A stretch of 64,000 bases of DNA from Dysidea avara (GCF_963678975.1 NC_089280.1:18467863-18531862), one strand, 5' to 3'; shown: positions 1 through 11,197, counted from the stretch's first letter. The notes: a model not told the origin generated them from the sequence alone. Made by a program: numbers and translations.

Positions 1-59
1 ACTGCCCAAATTTCAAGGCAATAGCTCTTTCCAATCTAAAGTTATCAATTGTCAAAGTT

Positions 60-110
60 GGCAAATTGGATGTGTGTGGAAGACCCCTTTTTGCAAATCC
101 GGTCACATAT
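60..110 (+). repeat. Terminal segment of the TGTGACCGGATTTG repeat family
   Basis: The end sequence GCAAATCCGGTCACATAT matches the terminal inverted repeat of the complete element at 34720-34969. Single ends also occur at 32770-32812 and 61810-61855, and a partial element at 52732-52966. Here only one end is visible; the rest would lie left of the window or has decayed. Confidence 0.6.
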
Positions 111-251
111 GTATTATATATATAATTTGTACATTTACTGATAAAATATTTAAAGTACATCTACTTCATCTTTTCTTCTTCCTGTAGTAAAAAGGTCCCA
201 AAGCTGGCCATAGGCCGGCTTTGGGGTATACAAATACAAAAAGAAATGAAA

Positions 252-570
252 TCTAATCCAAAACAGCTAAGCTGTAAAAAAAGTGTGCGGCCCTCAGAAA
301 GGCTATGGTGAAAAAAGATGTGAAACCCAAGGTGGCGGCCAAGAAATGGCTGTGATGGTAGGTTAATGGTAAAAATTTTAATAATGACAATTCAGGTAAA
401 TTTTGTGCAGTGGCACAAAAATTCACCTGAATTGTCGTTATTAAAATTTTTACCATTAACCTACCATCACAGCCATTTCTTGGCTGCCACCTTGGATTTC
501 ACATCTTTTTTCACCATAGCCTTTCTGAGGGCCGCACACTTTTTTTACAGCTTAGCTGTTTTGGATTAGA
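252..570. mobile_element. Foldback (hairpin) element, near-perfect palindrome
   Basis: The two halves are almost exact reverse complements, with arms of about 145 bp either side of a short centre near 412-420. The ends read TCTAATCCAAAACAGC and its complement. The two ORFs on opposite strands here encode nearly the same peptide, which is a by-product of the palindrome and not evidence of a gene. Related copies lie at 33221-33492 (complete), 36605-36745 (one arm) and 7380-7515 (internally deleted). The few arm mismatches suggest a young insertion. No transposase is encoded. Confidence 0.85.
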
Positions 571-828
571 TAGTAATTACTTTATAGTACACTTAAGCTT
601 CATTATGAGCTGTTCAGCTCGCATTTGGGCTTCCTGTGTTTAATTACATGCCCACAATCGAAGCAATCTGCATGCCGTAGTGTCGATATACTTATGTTTG
701 GTCTCTCAGCACCTTGCCATTGCTCTTACGACATTATCCACAATTGAAATTCACATGGTCCCATATAAATAAATACACTTACGAAGTATTTCTGCAGTTT
801 TTCCACACTTGCACATGAGTGAATATAT

Positions 829-943
829 TAGTTGTAACATGGGCACTTGTGATTTGCCTGAAATATATGCACTCGCACTCGGGTTGCGCCCTCCTGCTCG
901 TACATATATTTCAGGCAAATTGCTCATGCCCATGTTACAACTA
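829..943. repeat. Short inverted repeat
   Basis: Arms of about 40 bp (starting TAGTTGTAACATGGGCA and ending in its complement) flank a loop near 870-902. This is the only structure I see in the gene-free stretch 571-1180; the minus-strand ORF there falls inside the repeat. Confidence 0.7.
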
Positions 944-1180
944 CTACATATATGCTTGTAACCGCAAGATCAATTAAACCTGTGGTAGCCTATATGCTAG
1001 GCATGGTCCTCTATTATGGAGTTATGTTTCAGAATATGCACCTATAAAGTTATTTGAATTCTATCTATACCAAGGCTCCAATGCAAAGAAAAACTTGAAA
1101 TGTGATAAGTATTTGCTGGATCACTGGATCAAAGCCTGGTTTGTAATTAGTTGGTGAGATTCGATGATGATAAACTGTTA

Positions 1181-1405
1181 CAGTGGAACCTCAGTTATCC
1201 GGACTCCACTTATCCAGATTCTCGGTTAACCGAATTACAGAAATGACTGCTCTATTAGAGTAGTGACTGTTCTATTAGGGTAGTTGAAAATACTGATATT
1301 TAAAAAAATTTGATTATGCTATTTTAATGGTTTCAGAGATATGGACTTTTCAGATTTATGGAGCATCCCTGGTCCCAAGGGGTTTGGATAACTGAGGTTC
1401 CACTG
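1181..1405. mobile_element. Pogo/Tc1-mariner-type MITE with TA target duplication
   Basis: The ends CAGTGGAACCTCAGTTATCC and GGATAACTGAGGTTCCACTG are perfect 20-bp inverted repeats flanked by TA on both sides (1179-1180 and 1406-1407). The 225-bp length and lack of coding capacity fit a non-autonomous element moved by a pogo- or Tigger-like transposase, which is known to produce TA duplications. It carries two tandem copies of the dispersed CTCTAATAGAGCAGTCA-type motif at 1245-1280. Confidence 0.88.
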
Positions 1406-1407
1406 TA

Positions 1408-2922
1408 ATTAGTTCTACCTGGCCTTATGAGCTTCACTATAACCACTCCAACTCTGTGGTCACATGAAATTAATTTTAGATGCAGGTGGAGCGAATTCAG
1501 CAACAATCAAGTGACTGCTATTTTTATGGATAAATGACTGTTCTATTAGAACATGTCGATGCACAATATGTTCCATGCTGCAGATTTTTGCTAGTTAAAG
1601 ACACAGAAAAGTTAGATGTAGCAACTTTCCTGTAGCCAGATATGTATTTCTGAAATCTGGGACCTTTAATCAGCCAAAGCAGGCATTTCGCCATGCATTT
1701 CTACTCTCAGGTAAGATGCAGTGATGGACCAGAAACATAATTACCAATTAGAGTAGCCCATTGGAATATGTATTTGATTGTAATGAAGTTTGACCTGTCC
1801 TTTGTTTAGAAAATAAGCATTTAAATTTTTAAAATCATCCTACCCTTAAATAGTATCTAATACTCACAAAAATCAGTTACATCCCAGCTTTACTATACAA
1901 AAAGAACATATCCATGAAAGCAAAAGTAACGGCAACTGAAAAGGCTGATATCTGGTACGGCTGATCATTTTATGCAATCGACTATATTTTACAAAAATCT
2001 TAATTGTCATTGATTTGTACCATAGATCCTTTACAGCCCCGGGATTGGAATCTTCTGTTTTTAACACTTCCATCCGCACCTCCATCGACACCTTTCTACA
2101 AAGAGATCTATGAATTGATGCATCAGTAACTTGACTTTAGCGTATTAATTCTCTGTTTAGTGGACAGTACAGGCAATGAGTTTACTTCAGTTCGATTAAC
2201 AAAGGATGGATAAGTACACAAAACAAAATTAATTGTATGTTAAGAAGACGCTGTTTCAGGCGGGTAGAGCAAGCCAAAATTTGTCGCCGCCATTCAAATG
2301 GCAAGATTTGAACACAGAGATATGGATTAATGACTTCGCTGGTTCGATTCCTTATCCCAAGTTATACTTACGGACTGAATTTGACGCTCATAGAGTGAAC
2401 AATTTCAGAGTTACAGCTAGCCAAAGTTTTAATCGCTTGGGCCTGTCAGCGAGTTTTGTCACTGATTTTGTGTCCACAATCACCTTTCCGCCTTATTCGA
2501 AGTAAAGAACAAGATTACTGTATCAAATAACACGAAATTCACTACAGAACAATGGATCAGAGTTTTCTCCTTCCAGTCAACACCAATTAATTAACGGTGC
2601 AGATAGTCCAACAAGTAAGTACAGCAAGTATGCAGAGATTCCTATCCCAGGAGTGTAAAGGATCTATGCTTGTACAGATGCTTCATTCATATGCGAGGTA
2701 ATTCTTAGATGATGAGAGCTTCATTTGGCACAAAAACGCTTTAATATGTGTATCAGTTGGCAAGAAAATCATTGGACATCACAGGAATGCAGACAGACAG
2801 ACAGACAGGCGGCTTTTTCAACATTCATTCTTGGCCACACCAGACACCACCTCTTTTAGTTGTCATCTACTTTTACTTTCATGGACGTGCCTTTTCTGTA
2901 TAGCCAAGCTGAACAGAAAAAG
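1408..2922. other. Stretch without a supported gene
   Basis: A plus-strand ORF of 90 codons at 2233-2505 has ordinary composition but resembles nothing I recognise and has no partner exon I can phase with it. A minus-strand open frame at 1873-2091 was considered as a terminal exon of the CARD-Death gene and rejected. A dispersed-motif copy lies near 1535. A short tandem run of the 4-mer ACAG sits near 2790-2810. Confidence 0.5.
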
Positions 2923-2987
2923 CTATATGGGGATAAAAATTTTCCCGCATACAAATGTATGTTTAGTTACTAAGAAAATTGCTATAC

Positions 2988-3260
2988 CTGTAGTGTTGCT
3001 GATCATCTGAATTTTGTTTAATAAATTCTTAACAGCATTATCCAGTATACCCCAAGTTGGTGATGCAGTTTTCTTCAGCCACATTTTCAACACTGCAGTA
3101 CAACAGGTTACAGATCTGTTTGGATTATGTTCATTGTCCTTAGAGATGTTATCTATGTGATAATCCTCCAGACCAAGAAATGATGCCAGCAGCTCCCACT
3201 GTGATGCATATTGCTTGCAAACATATTGGTGGAGATCCTTCATGGTAAGAGTGTCATTAC
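2988..3260 (-). CDS. Death-domain exon of the CARD-Death gene
   Basis: This 273-nt exon, phase 1 on both sides, encodes a complete Death-type helical bundle. It starts LTMKDLHQYVCKQYASQW, continues through LASFLGLEDYHIDNI and NRSVTCCTAVLKMWLKK, and ends near WGILDNAVKNLLNKI. The Trp near the start, the GL turn and the W in MWLKK are typical family positions. If the donor at 2987 is not used, translation adds 22 residues and stops at 2923. Confidence 0.8.
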
Positions 3261-6200
3261 CTATAATTAGACATTAGTAGGAACATTTCCTGTGGTATCA
3301 TTTTCATTATGTTACATACTTTTTTTGTCATTTGGTATTATAGTGAAGCTGGTACTGCTGCTGCTTTTAGCATCCATGATTGTGGTACCTTCACAAAATA
3401 TAACATTATTTTTAATACACCAGGCTCATGCACAGCTTGCACTACCATAAATAATGTAGGAAATCTATATAGCAATTACGCATTGTTTGATATTGGCAAC
3501 ATGGTAAATGTTTTATTGATCAAATCATCCACTACAATAACAATTCAAAGTGGTAGCTTGTACAAGTGAAAATTAAATTAAGGGAAATTTACTTATTGAT
3601 ACTATACTTACACAGAGTGGTCAATGTTACAATAGCCATCTAGATACAAGTAACTAACAGACCATGTTTACTAGGAAGTATACACAAAGATGAAGTATTC
3701 CATAATGCAGAGTCGGGTTGTTAAGCGCATGTATCTATTAAGCGCATATTATTTGTTAAGTGCATACACATTTCTTGTGATTAACCATGGATGATAACCG
3801 CACACGGCAAAATGCGATGATAGAGCTACACACAGCAAGAAACGGCAAGAAAAGCTGAAAGGACTGAAAAATTAATATCTCCTCAAGCGCTTACATCTCC
3901 CTTGAGGTCTCCCTTCGCTATGTATACAGCAAATCAGCCACCTGGATAGTGATAATTTCGTTCATCACGAAGGATTTCACCCGGAAATGGAGTCAAATAT
4001 CCTTACATACTGGTGTGGTGACCGGTACAAACTATTAACTACTCTATTACAATGTAGTGATTTCATGTTACACTCACCATAATTATTTATTAGGCATATG
4101 CACCTAACAGATAGTATGATTTTTACAAAAAGGTTTCTCTGAAAATTATAAGCGCATGCGCTTAACTACCCGACTTTTCAGTATGCTATGAAAATACTTC
4201 AGAAATGTTGTGCTCAAATTAGCATGTGGACTGCCAATAGCCTAATGGACAGTTTGAATATTCCTAGCCATGTATAATGAAGCTATAGTTTGTTACTCCC
4301 ATATAATTGTTACATAAATATTGAGATGGTGAAAATAATTGTGAAAACTCATAATAATGACCAGTGAGACATAGCAATGCAGGCAGGGGATCTGAAATAT
4401 AGAATCAACAATAGGCACACACTATATTGTCGTGTGCTGGCACATCTGTTGATTATAAGAGTTAATTCAGCTCAGGATTTATATAACAGTATGAAATATG
4501 TTTATAAGTATCCTTACAACATACAGCTACAGAGTTCAGTAACCTGGTCTGACTAATCTTTTTGTCTCCTCCATTTTTCCTTTGCTAGACTTTGCCCTTT
4601 TCTTTCCTACTTCAATAGCCACTGGTTCATCATCATCATCATCATCATCATCATTATCTAGAGTTATCAGTGGCGGGAAAATTATAAACTAATAGGGGTA
4701 TACACAATTTGGTATGTAAGAATGCATATCCTTATATATGCAATGCTATGTATAGCACTGAATAGCAGATAGTGAGGAAGTTATAAACACATTAATAAAC
4801 TAAATATAGTAAAATTACTGTACTATTGGTTCATAACCATGATATAGAAAAACCAGGTTCAGAAAAGGTGAAGATCGGTTATCACATTGTCTTTTACCAT
4901 TGCCACAGCTTAACGTGAGTAGTAATGCTCTCTGACTGACAAAGTAGTGCTGTTCTAGTTTTTAAATGCATATTTAGTTCTGGTACACTAGACTAAATGA
5001 TCAATTTTGGTTTTAAAACAAAACTAAAATTCTTATAATTTTTGGCTAAACCTTTTGAATGTTTTGTTCAACAAGTAATACTTGTAAAGTGTTAATATCA
5101 ATTCTGCTGATGTTGCAATTCTTTAAGTCTACAAGACGTTGTTCATTTATTTGTAAAATATGGCAAGTGGAACAGGAACTTTATGTTCTAGTGCAGGAGG
5201 CCTGATGGAACTTAGATAATGGTATCCATAATAATATTCTTGAAAGTTAATAAAGTCTCTTAAATCCACTAAGAGAATGGTCAGAGACCTGCTAGCAGAA
5301 ATTTTCCTGCATAGCAAATATCATTTTTCGATCACTGATTTATGTACATGGCTAGCAGATGACCAGTTACCCAAGTCAGCATGAGTTTAACCACTCTCTT
5401 GATCATGACATAGTGTGTCATGTGGCCAAAAAAGCCAGAGCACCACACCATGGAAAAATGCAGTTTTCATAAGTAGCTCCATGCTTCCTCCTTTAAATGA
5501 AATGATTTTTACTCTGCTAGTTCCCTCCACCTTCGGCATCTCACATACCAATTTTGTGCAATGCATTCATGAGATATGAGCCTTCAAAGTTTGGCTTAGC
5601 TTATTCATTTTTCTTCGTTTTGAGGAGCTGGAATTTCTCTCGTTTTTGCACACCTTACAAAAACCATTATAAAAAGCAACTGCATATCTCAATCACCTTA
5701 ACCCTTTCAAAGCTGTAACTGGATTTTTCTGGCACGACAGTACGCGCCGAGTACAATTCCAACACGCTAGCACTTCTATTATGCGTTTCATAGTGCGACG
5801 CGCTAACCCTGAAGCAGGCATGCCCACAGAGGTCCCGTTTCTGGGATAACCAGATAGTTTGTGCACTATTGCGGATTTATTACATAACCTGGTAAAACTT
5901 TTCTCTCGAAAATAGGGCTATTTCGTTTATATTCAAGTTGATAGTCACGTTTTGAACAATGATACATCATTATAGATAGGTTAAGACAACCGGTAAATGG
6001 CTGTTGATGGTTTTTCAGACGTATAGCGTGATTCAATCGTGTGTGTATATGCATGTGTGACAATGGGTTTGTGATAAAACTTGAAGAAACCAGCCATGAA
6101 GACGATGATCCAGTAAGGAGACAATATAAAGTAGTTTCATACATTGTAACACTTATTTTTAGATAGTATATTTGTGGCCGCCTGTTTCTCAAGGTTGCTT

Positions 6201-8289
6201 TTAGCATGTTTTGTAGTTTTATTGTCTTACAATTACTTTGAGGTTTTATTTACGTAAACAAAAACAACTTAGTCAAGATTGTTAGTCCACAGCATTTACA
6301 TAGAGGTATAGTAACCAAGTGGTTTAGTGTACAGTGAGGCTTAAACAGCATGATTCGGCATGCCTTATTAAGTGTGCCAAGGAAATTCAGCAGTGAAAGG
6401 GTTTTAAATTAATCGAAATTTAACTTATTTCAAGGATGTATTAGGTTTAATTCATGGACTAAGTTTGGTGCAAATCTGATGGATAAGAAAACCAATATTT
6501 GTCACGCCTGCAGGGTAATTAAGCCATTTATGCAGGGCTCAACCCAGAATATTAAGCTAGGGGGGAGAAGTAAGCCACTTTGGATTCTAGGGGGGTTTGG
6601 GGGCATGCTCCCCCAAGGAAAATTTTGAAAATTTAAGTGTAAACATACTCACTTTTGGTGAAATTTTACTGTGATGCCATTGAATATTGACAATTCGATT
6701 ATACAACTTTGGGATTAATTAAATCTTTCCATTTCTCAAGGCTTTAGGTATAAACCTAGGGGGGCAATAGCTAACCCAGGGGGGGTGGGCCTGTGCTCCC
6801 CTAGATTAACCCCTGTAAAGGGAAAATTGGTCTGTGCATAGGCTAGCAAACATAGCCCAAACCTTTTGTGGTTTAGCATTAAATTATCTACAGAGTTACA
6901 AGGAGAAAACCAAACTTGTGTAAAATTGTGGGGTTGAAATTATAATATTCTAATGAACAGTCACTGAAAATTAAAAAAAAAGAGAGCATAATTTTTTTTT
7001 TTTGTCCAGGGTTCAAACCAGGGCCCTCCAAACCCATTTCCCAAACCCTTTACCACTGAGCTACTACTGTCAGCTGATTGGTTCACTTAATTTCTACCTT
7101 ATAAATGAAAATTCCTGTTTAAATATACTCAATAGTAAAAGTTTGTAATTCTATAGATCTACTAATGGAGAATCTAGAACTTTCTACATGTTCTGTTAGA
7201 AGTCCTCAAAAATGTGCAGTCTATTAGAGGTACTTTAACAAAATTGTCAAATAAGTCTGCAATGCAATACTATTGTACCTTCTGTCTTCCATAATCACGG
7301 CTATATCTTTAGAAAACAAGCCCCAAAGCCAGTTTATAAATGGTTATGGGTTATATATGCATTTAAAACACAAAAATAGGTAAAATTCATGCAAAACATC
7401 CAAGCAGTAAGAGTGCGCCCTTTAAAAGTTGTGAAATCAAAGGTGGGTGCTAAGACATGGCTACAGTGATGCCAATGCTAGTACCCTTTTTTTTACAACT
7501 TGGCTGTTTTTGCATGCACGCCTAAAAGAATTTAATCATGATAGGTGGAGTTTAACACTGTAGCTATGTTTGTTACGATGAATGGACAAGTCCAGAGATA
7601 TTACAGAAAATTCTATTTAGCACCCATATGTTTTCTAGAGTGTTTTAAGCCTGTTTCATCTCCAACTAAACTATACACAGACTTTACCAAATACATAAAT
7701 GGGTATGCTTCCTTTTAAAATCATTAGTTATATTAAAAATGTAAGTGTGGTCCGTATTCAGAATCGTGCCTGGTATACTGCTGCATACAACAACTTGTGA
7801 CAACTTTTTGCCATTGTAAATACCCACTATATATACAGTACCAGCTTGTATATGCAATGTATGACAATGAAACAACAAATGTTTTCTAATTGGATCATAC
7901 ATACAGGCATACTTATATACATATGAGCAGGGTGGCTGTCGTCTCTGCATTACTCACTTGTATCACCACTACAAGGTAATGATCCATGTTCTAATGCAGT
8001 CCTGATGATTTGAGCCAATTCTTTTATGCCATTATTCTCCATTAATACCAGTAACTTTTCCAACAACGTGACATCATTTTCTCTTAGGGATGGCTCAATT
8101 ATCTGATCTAAAAATTCTGTTGCTTTTTCAGCCTTTGTGGTTAACAATTTTAATTTGTTCTTAAGTTCCCTAGGCAGAAGATGTTCTGAATGCAATTTTG
8201 CTATAAAGAGTGCATCATTCATTGGCAATGATTCTACCAATGCTGAATAATTATCTTCTAACACTTGTAGTGCTGACATTTCATCTAGC
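2988..8289 (-). CDS. CARD and Death domain adaptor protein, three joined exons (5' and possibly 3' exons missing)
   Basis: I join minus-strand exons 8289-7958 (CARD), 4657-4544 (acidic linker) and 3260-2988 (Death). Each junction has GT donor and AG acceptor bases, and all internal introns are phase 1, so one frame runs through. The CARD exon encodes residues such as SALVESLPMNDALFIAKL and TKAEKATEFLDQII. The linker is a run of about eight Asp followed by Lys-rich sequence. The Death exon contains LHQYVCKQYASQWELLASFL and LGLEDYHIDNI. The family is known for homotypic adaptor interactions in apoptosis and innate signalling; no catalytic domain is seen. A good start is the ATG at 8279-8277. 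A frame-compatible acceptor at 8291-8290 allows an upstream exon instead. The donor at 2987 implies a further 3' exon, but the frame also reaches a stop at 2923. Confidence 0.8.
3711..4175. mobile_element. Inverted-repeat element in an intron of the CARD-Death gene
   Basis: The left end AGTCGGGTTGTTAAGCGCAT and the right end, read in complement as AGTCGGGTAGTTAAGCGCAT, match at 19 of 20 positions. The interior has no coding capacity and repeats the AAGCGCAT unit several times near both ends. I could not define a convincing target duplication. The element lies inside the intron between the linker and Death exons. Confidence 0.65.
4544..4657 (-). CDS. Asp-rich linker exon of the CARD-Death gene
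   Basis: This 114-nt exon is phase 1 at both ends. On the plus strand it appears as a CAT/ATC trinucleotide run (4628-4653) that encodes about eight consecutive Asp residues. A basic segment (KKRAKSSKGK) follows and could act as a nuclear localisation signal; that is inference. The trinucleotide tract is likely length-variable between individuals. Confidence 0.65.
5405..6520. repeat. Old dispersed repeat interrupted by a TTAA-type element
   Basis: Segments 5405-5701 and 6408-6520 together resemble 8990-9430. Shared phrases include the gtagctccatg segment, the gagatatgagcc-type segment and a terminal TGTCACGCC. The gap of about 700 bp in this copy is filled by the element at 5702-6401, showing a nested insertion. 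I do not recognise the older repeat. Confidence 0.6.
5702..6401. mobile_element. piggyBac-like non-autonomous element (tentative)
   Basis: The left end is TTAA followed by CCCTTTCAAAGCTG. The right end is CAGCAGTGAAAGGG followed by TTTTAA, so the termini pair as CCCTTTCA..GCTG and sit beside TTAA or a near match. piggyBac elements are known to use TTAA targets and often begin CCC. The right target is offset by two bases, so the class is tentative. A 113-codon minus-strand ORF inside shows no family resemblance. Confidence 0.45.
6540..6800. repeat. GGGGGCATGCTCCCC-type dispersed repeat
   Basis: The phrase GGGGGCATGCTCCCCCA followed by GGAAAATTTT recurs in diverged form at 21975-22020 (opposite strand), 26600-26660, 27035-27085 and 35035-35090. 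It is an ordinary interspersed repeat with no coding content. Confidence 0.6.
6992..7075 (-). repeat. tRNA-derived SINE head or tRNA pseudogene with A-tail
   Basis: Read on the minus strand there is an A-box-like TAGCTCAGTGGTAAAGG and, about 30 nt later, a B-box-like GGTTTGAACCC, in tRNA spacing. A run of A residues follows at once (poly-T on the plus strand at 6992-7003). The T-arm stem pairs with one mismatch. The A-tail and missing acceptor pairing argue for a SINE or retro-pseudogene and against a working tRNA. Confidence 0.55.
7380..7515. repeat. Deleted copy of the 252-570 foldback family
   Basis: It has the AGTAAGAGTGCGCCC, GTGAAATCAAAGGTGG and ACAACTTGGCTGTTTT segments seen in the 33221-33492 copy, but the second arm is largely missing. 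Confidence 0.55.
7958..8289 (-). CDS. CARD exon of the CARD-Death gene
   Basis: This exon encodes about 107 residues from MSALQVLEDNY to a phase-1 donor (ACAA then GTGAGT). It shows the helix pattern of a caspase recruitment domain, with leucines at regular spacing and the phrase FLDQIIEPSLRENDVTLLEKL. CARD modules are usually 85-95 residues, so one exon holds a complete domain. The acceptor is preceded by a pyrimidine-rich stretch ending TTTTATACAG. Confidence 0.8.
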
Positions 8290-8989
8290 CTGTATAAAAT
8301 AGTGCATATAAATACAAATAAAGCACCACAACAGTCTCTGTTAGCTACAGATGTGAACATGCATCTTTCTAGTATATGCACATGACATACACTTGTATAT
8401 TTGTTTACTGAAAAATAAAAAAGGGAGGCAACTATGGATTAAATTCAAATCCTGAGGTAATCGTCACAACCATTACGTATATTATCTATATATTATGGTG
8501 GGTGATTAAACATCATCCTGCCCTACCTACCACCTCCCTCATGAATCATCATATGCTTTCTAGGAATTTGACACGACAACTGAGGTATTAAGCTAACTTA
8601 TAGGCTGATCAAATGACTAGACATATAGTACAAAGGAAGTTACTTTGTCCCTAGGGCATTGCAGCAGGCCAAAGAATGGAGTTACTTTGATAATGAAAGT
8701 TACACAGTATATTTTGGAGCATAAAACAGATGTTATGTGAGGGCATGCTCCTAGTAAAAAAGAAAATAATAAATAATACTTTAGACAGTGGAACCTGTGT
8801 TACTGGTCCCACATTAAGCAGTCACCTTATATAATGGCTATGGTCATGAGATCCCAAATATTTTCCCCATATAAATGTATCCATTGTGGTATGCATTTAG
8901 CAGTCACCTGCCTATAACAATACGAGGCTGGCCAAGAATTCACCTATGAACCATTATATATCCTTTTTATAATCAAGACACACAGTAGT
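8290..8989. other. No gene seen upstream of the CARD exon
   Basis: This stretch would hold the promoter or first intron of the CARD-Death gene, but I see no clear core promoter. A sequence starting ACAGTGGAACCTGTGTTA at about 8785 resembles one end of the pogo-type MITEs; no matching right end is found. Confidence 0.5.
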
Positions 8990-9430
8990 GTCGTGCGGCC
9001 CAAGAAGCCGGCGTGCCACACCGTGAGTATAGTGACAGGAAGAAAGAAAATGTAATTTTCACACCTTAGTAGCTCCATGATCCCTTATCTGATTGAAACC
9101 AAATTTGCTACAGAAGTGCTGGCCAGGTAGGGAAGTCCACATTCCAAATTTGGAGAAAATCGCTCCAACCATTTCCGAGATACGAGCAGCCAAAGTTAGG
9201 GTTTTTCTTCTTCATTTTTTTCTTCTACTTCTTTTCACACACTTTGCAAAATCCGCCATAGAACACGAATGTGTGCTCCAACCGGGCTGAAATTTGGCAC
9301 ACTTAAAGGGCTCATTAAGGCGTATCTCAGTACCATACCAAGTTTGGTAGGAATCCGATGAACATTCACGGAGTTATGACCGATTATGTGCGTAAAATAA
9401 GGTCGAAGGTCTGTCACGCCCACAGGATAA
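8990..9430. repeat. Dispersed repeat, second copy of the 5405-6520 family
   Basis: It shares ordered segments with the two halves at 5405-5701 and 6408-6520, ending in a TGTCACGCC-type sequence. The two short ORFs here (one per strand) are not supported by any family. Confidence 0.55.
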
Positions 9431-9794
9431 ACCCTTAAAAGGAATGAGCTGAAAATTGCTGTGTTGATGGAGTAACTATCATAGGAGTGCCTTTTTGTGG
9501 TTTGAAAGAAATCCAGTTAAAGGTCATCAAGATATGACACGAAACCCACCCTGTGTCACAATTATGTGATCGATTTTTATGAATAGAGCAGTGAGCTGAA
9601 AATCGGTGTGTAGCTGGAATAATAATCATAGAAAGTCCTTGCAGTAGTACAGAAGAATCAGATTACAGACCACTGAGTTATGATTCCAAAGCCAACTACG
9701 TGTAGCATATTCGAGATTGAGATACTCTAATAGAACAGTCACCCTAATAGAGCATTCAGCTACGTTTATAACTTACGCCATTATAGAATCATAT

Positions 9795-10745
9795 TACATT
9801 GCAAGTTATTCTGTGGGGAGTTCAGCTACAAATAGTTAATCTTATAGACAATTCAGCTACAAGCAAGTCATTCTATAGAGAGTTCAGCTACAAATATGTT
9901 GCTGTAGGGATTCAGAACATTATAAGTCACACTGAAGGGAATTACAAGTCACTCTGTAGAGAATTCAGCTACAAACAAGTCACTGTGTAGGGAGTTCAGC
10001 TACAAAAAAGCTACCCAGTAGAGAGTTCATCTAGATCAGCTACAAACAAGTTACTTTATACAATGTTCAGCTGCAAGTAATAAGTCAATCTGTAGAGAGT
10101 TCAGCTACAAACAAGTCACTCTGTAGTGCAAACAAGTCTCTGTATAGTTGGAAAATTCAGCAACCAATCAAAAAAAATCACCCTGTAAAAAGTTCAGCTA
10201 TACAAACAAGTAATAACTCTATAGAGAAAGTTATAACTCTATAGAGAGATCAGCTAGAAACAAGTCATCCAGTAGAGAGATCAGCTAGAAGACATCACCT
10301 TATAGAGAGTTCAGTTACAAAGAAACCACCATGTAGAGAGTTCAGCTGCAAACAAATCACCCTGTAGAGAGTTCAGCTAGAAACAGATCACCCTGTAGAG
10401 AGTTCAGCTAGAAACAATTCACCCTGTAAAGAGACCAGCCAGAAAAAGTCATCCTGTAGAGAGATCAGCTAGAAGAAGTGACCTTGTAGAGAGTTCAGCT
10501 ACAAAGAAATCATCATGTAGAGATTTCAACTACAAACAAATCATCTGTAGAGAGTTCAGCCAGAAACAAATTCACCCTGTAGAGAGATCAGCTAGAAACA
10601 AGTCACCCTGTAGAGAGATCATCTACAAAGAAACTATCCTGTAGAGAGTTCAATTACAAACAGATACCCCTATAGAGAACTCAGCTAGAAACAAGTAACC
10701 ATGTAGAGAGATCAGCTAGACAAGTCATCGAGAGATCAGCATATC
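9795..10745 (+). repeat. Degenerate tandem array, unit about 30-32 bp
   Basis: About thirty diverged units read GTAGAGAGTTCAGCTA followed by CAAACAAGTCACCCT or close variants such as GATCAGCTAGAAACAAGTCA. Units differ by substitutions and small indels, so the array is old or never homogenised. It does not encode a repeated protein. Spacer and repeat are not separable, so it is a minisatellite and not a CRISPR array. Confidence 0.85.
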
Positions 10746-10759
10746 AGAGAATTGACATA

Positions 10760-11190
10760 TCAGCCAACAAGATGATTAGTGGTGACAGCAAAGTTGTCAA
10801 TAACAGATATGTGCGGTTTGGCTTCATTACAAGTTTGGGAAAGGGTTGTAACGGATATTCCACTTTTATGGTTTCCCCATAAGCATTCTATGATGGAAAT
10901 TTTGATTGACTGTAAATGTTGTGTCAGACATTTGAACAAAAAGATTTTGAAATATCTTTAGCGGGTCAAGTAGTGTTACAAATAAGCCAAATTTCAACCT
11001 AACTGGAATTAATTAACAGTGCACTAAACTAATATTTATTTTTGGTTTTTCTCTGTTGCTACACACACAATTGAATCATAGTAATTTGTATTTCGTAATT
11101 GATGAAATATTTTATAATTCAACAATTAAATTGCCAAGCACTGCTAAGGAAGCGTACCTCGAACAAACTGCTTTAACCCACAGAAGTATC
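10760..11190. other. No feature seen
   Basis: Only a 60-codon chance ORF (10779-10961) is present. I see no coding or repeat signature in this stretch. Confidence 0.5.
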
Positions 11191-11197
11191 TTCTTAA

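Noticed and set aside
253..569. Two 67-codon ORFs on opposite strands with nearly identical peptides
   Set aside because: They are mirror images created by the palindromic foldback element, not genes.
1873..2091. Possible final exon of the CARD-Death gene
   Set aside because: Using the acceptor near 2095 in the required phase gives a stop after about eleven residues, and the longer frame has no phase match.
5866..6207. 113-codon minus-strand ORF
   Set aside because: It lies inside a non-autonomous TTAA-type element and matches no transposase motif.
6992..7075. Functional tRNA gene
   Set aside because: No acceptor-stem pairing, a T-arm mismatch, and an A-tail directly after the B-box side.
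9795..10745. CRISPR-like direct repeats
   Set aside because: The units are contiguous and diverged with no unique spacers, and the genome is animal; it is a minisatellite.
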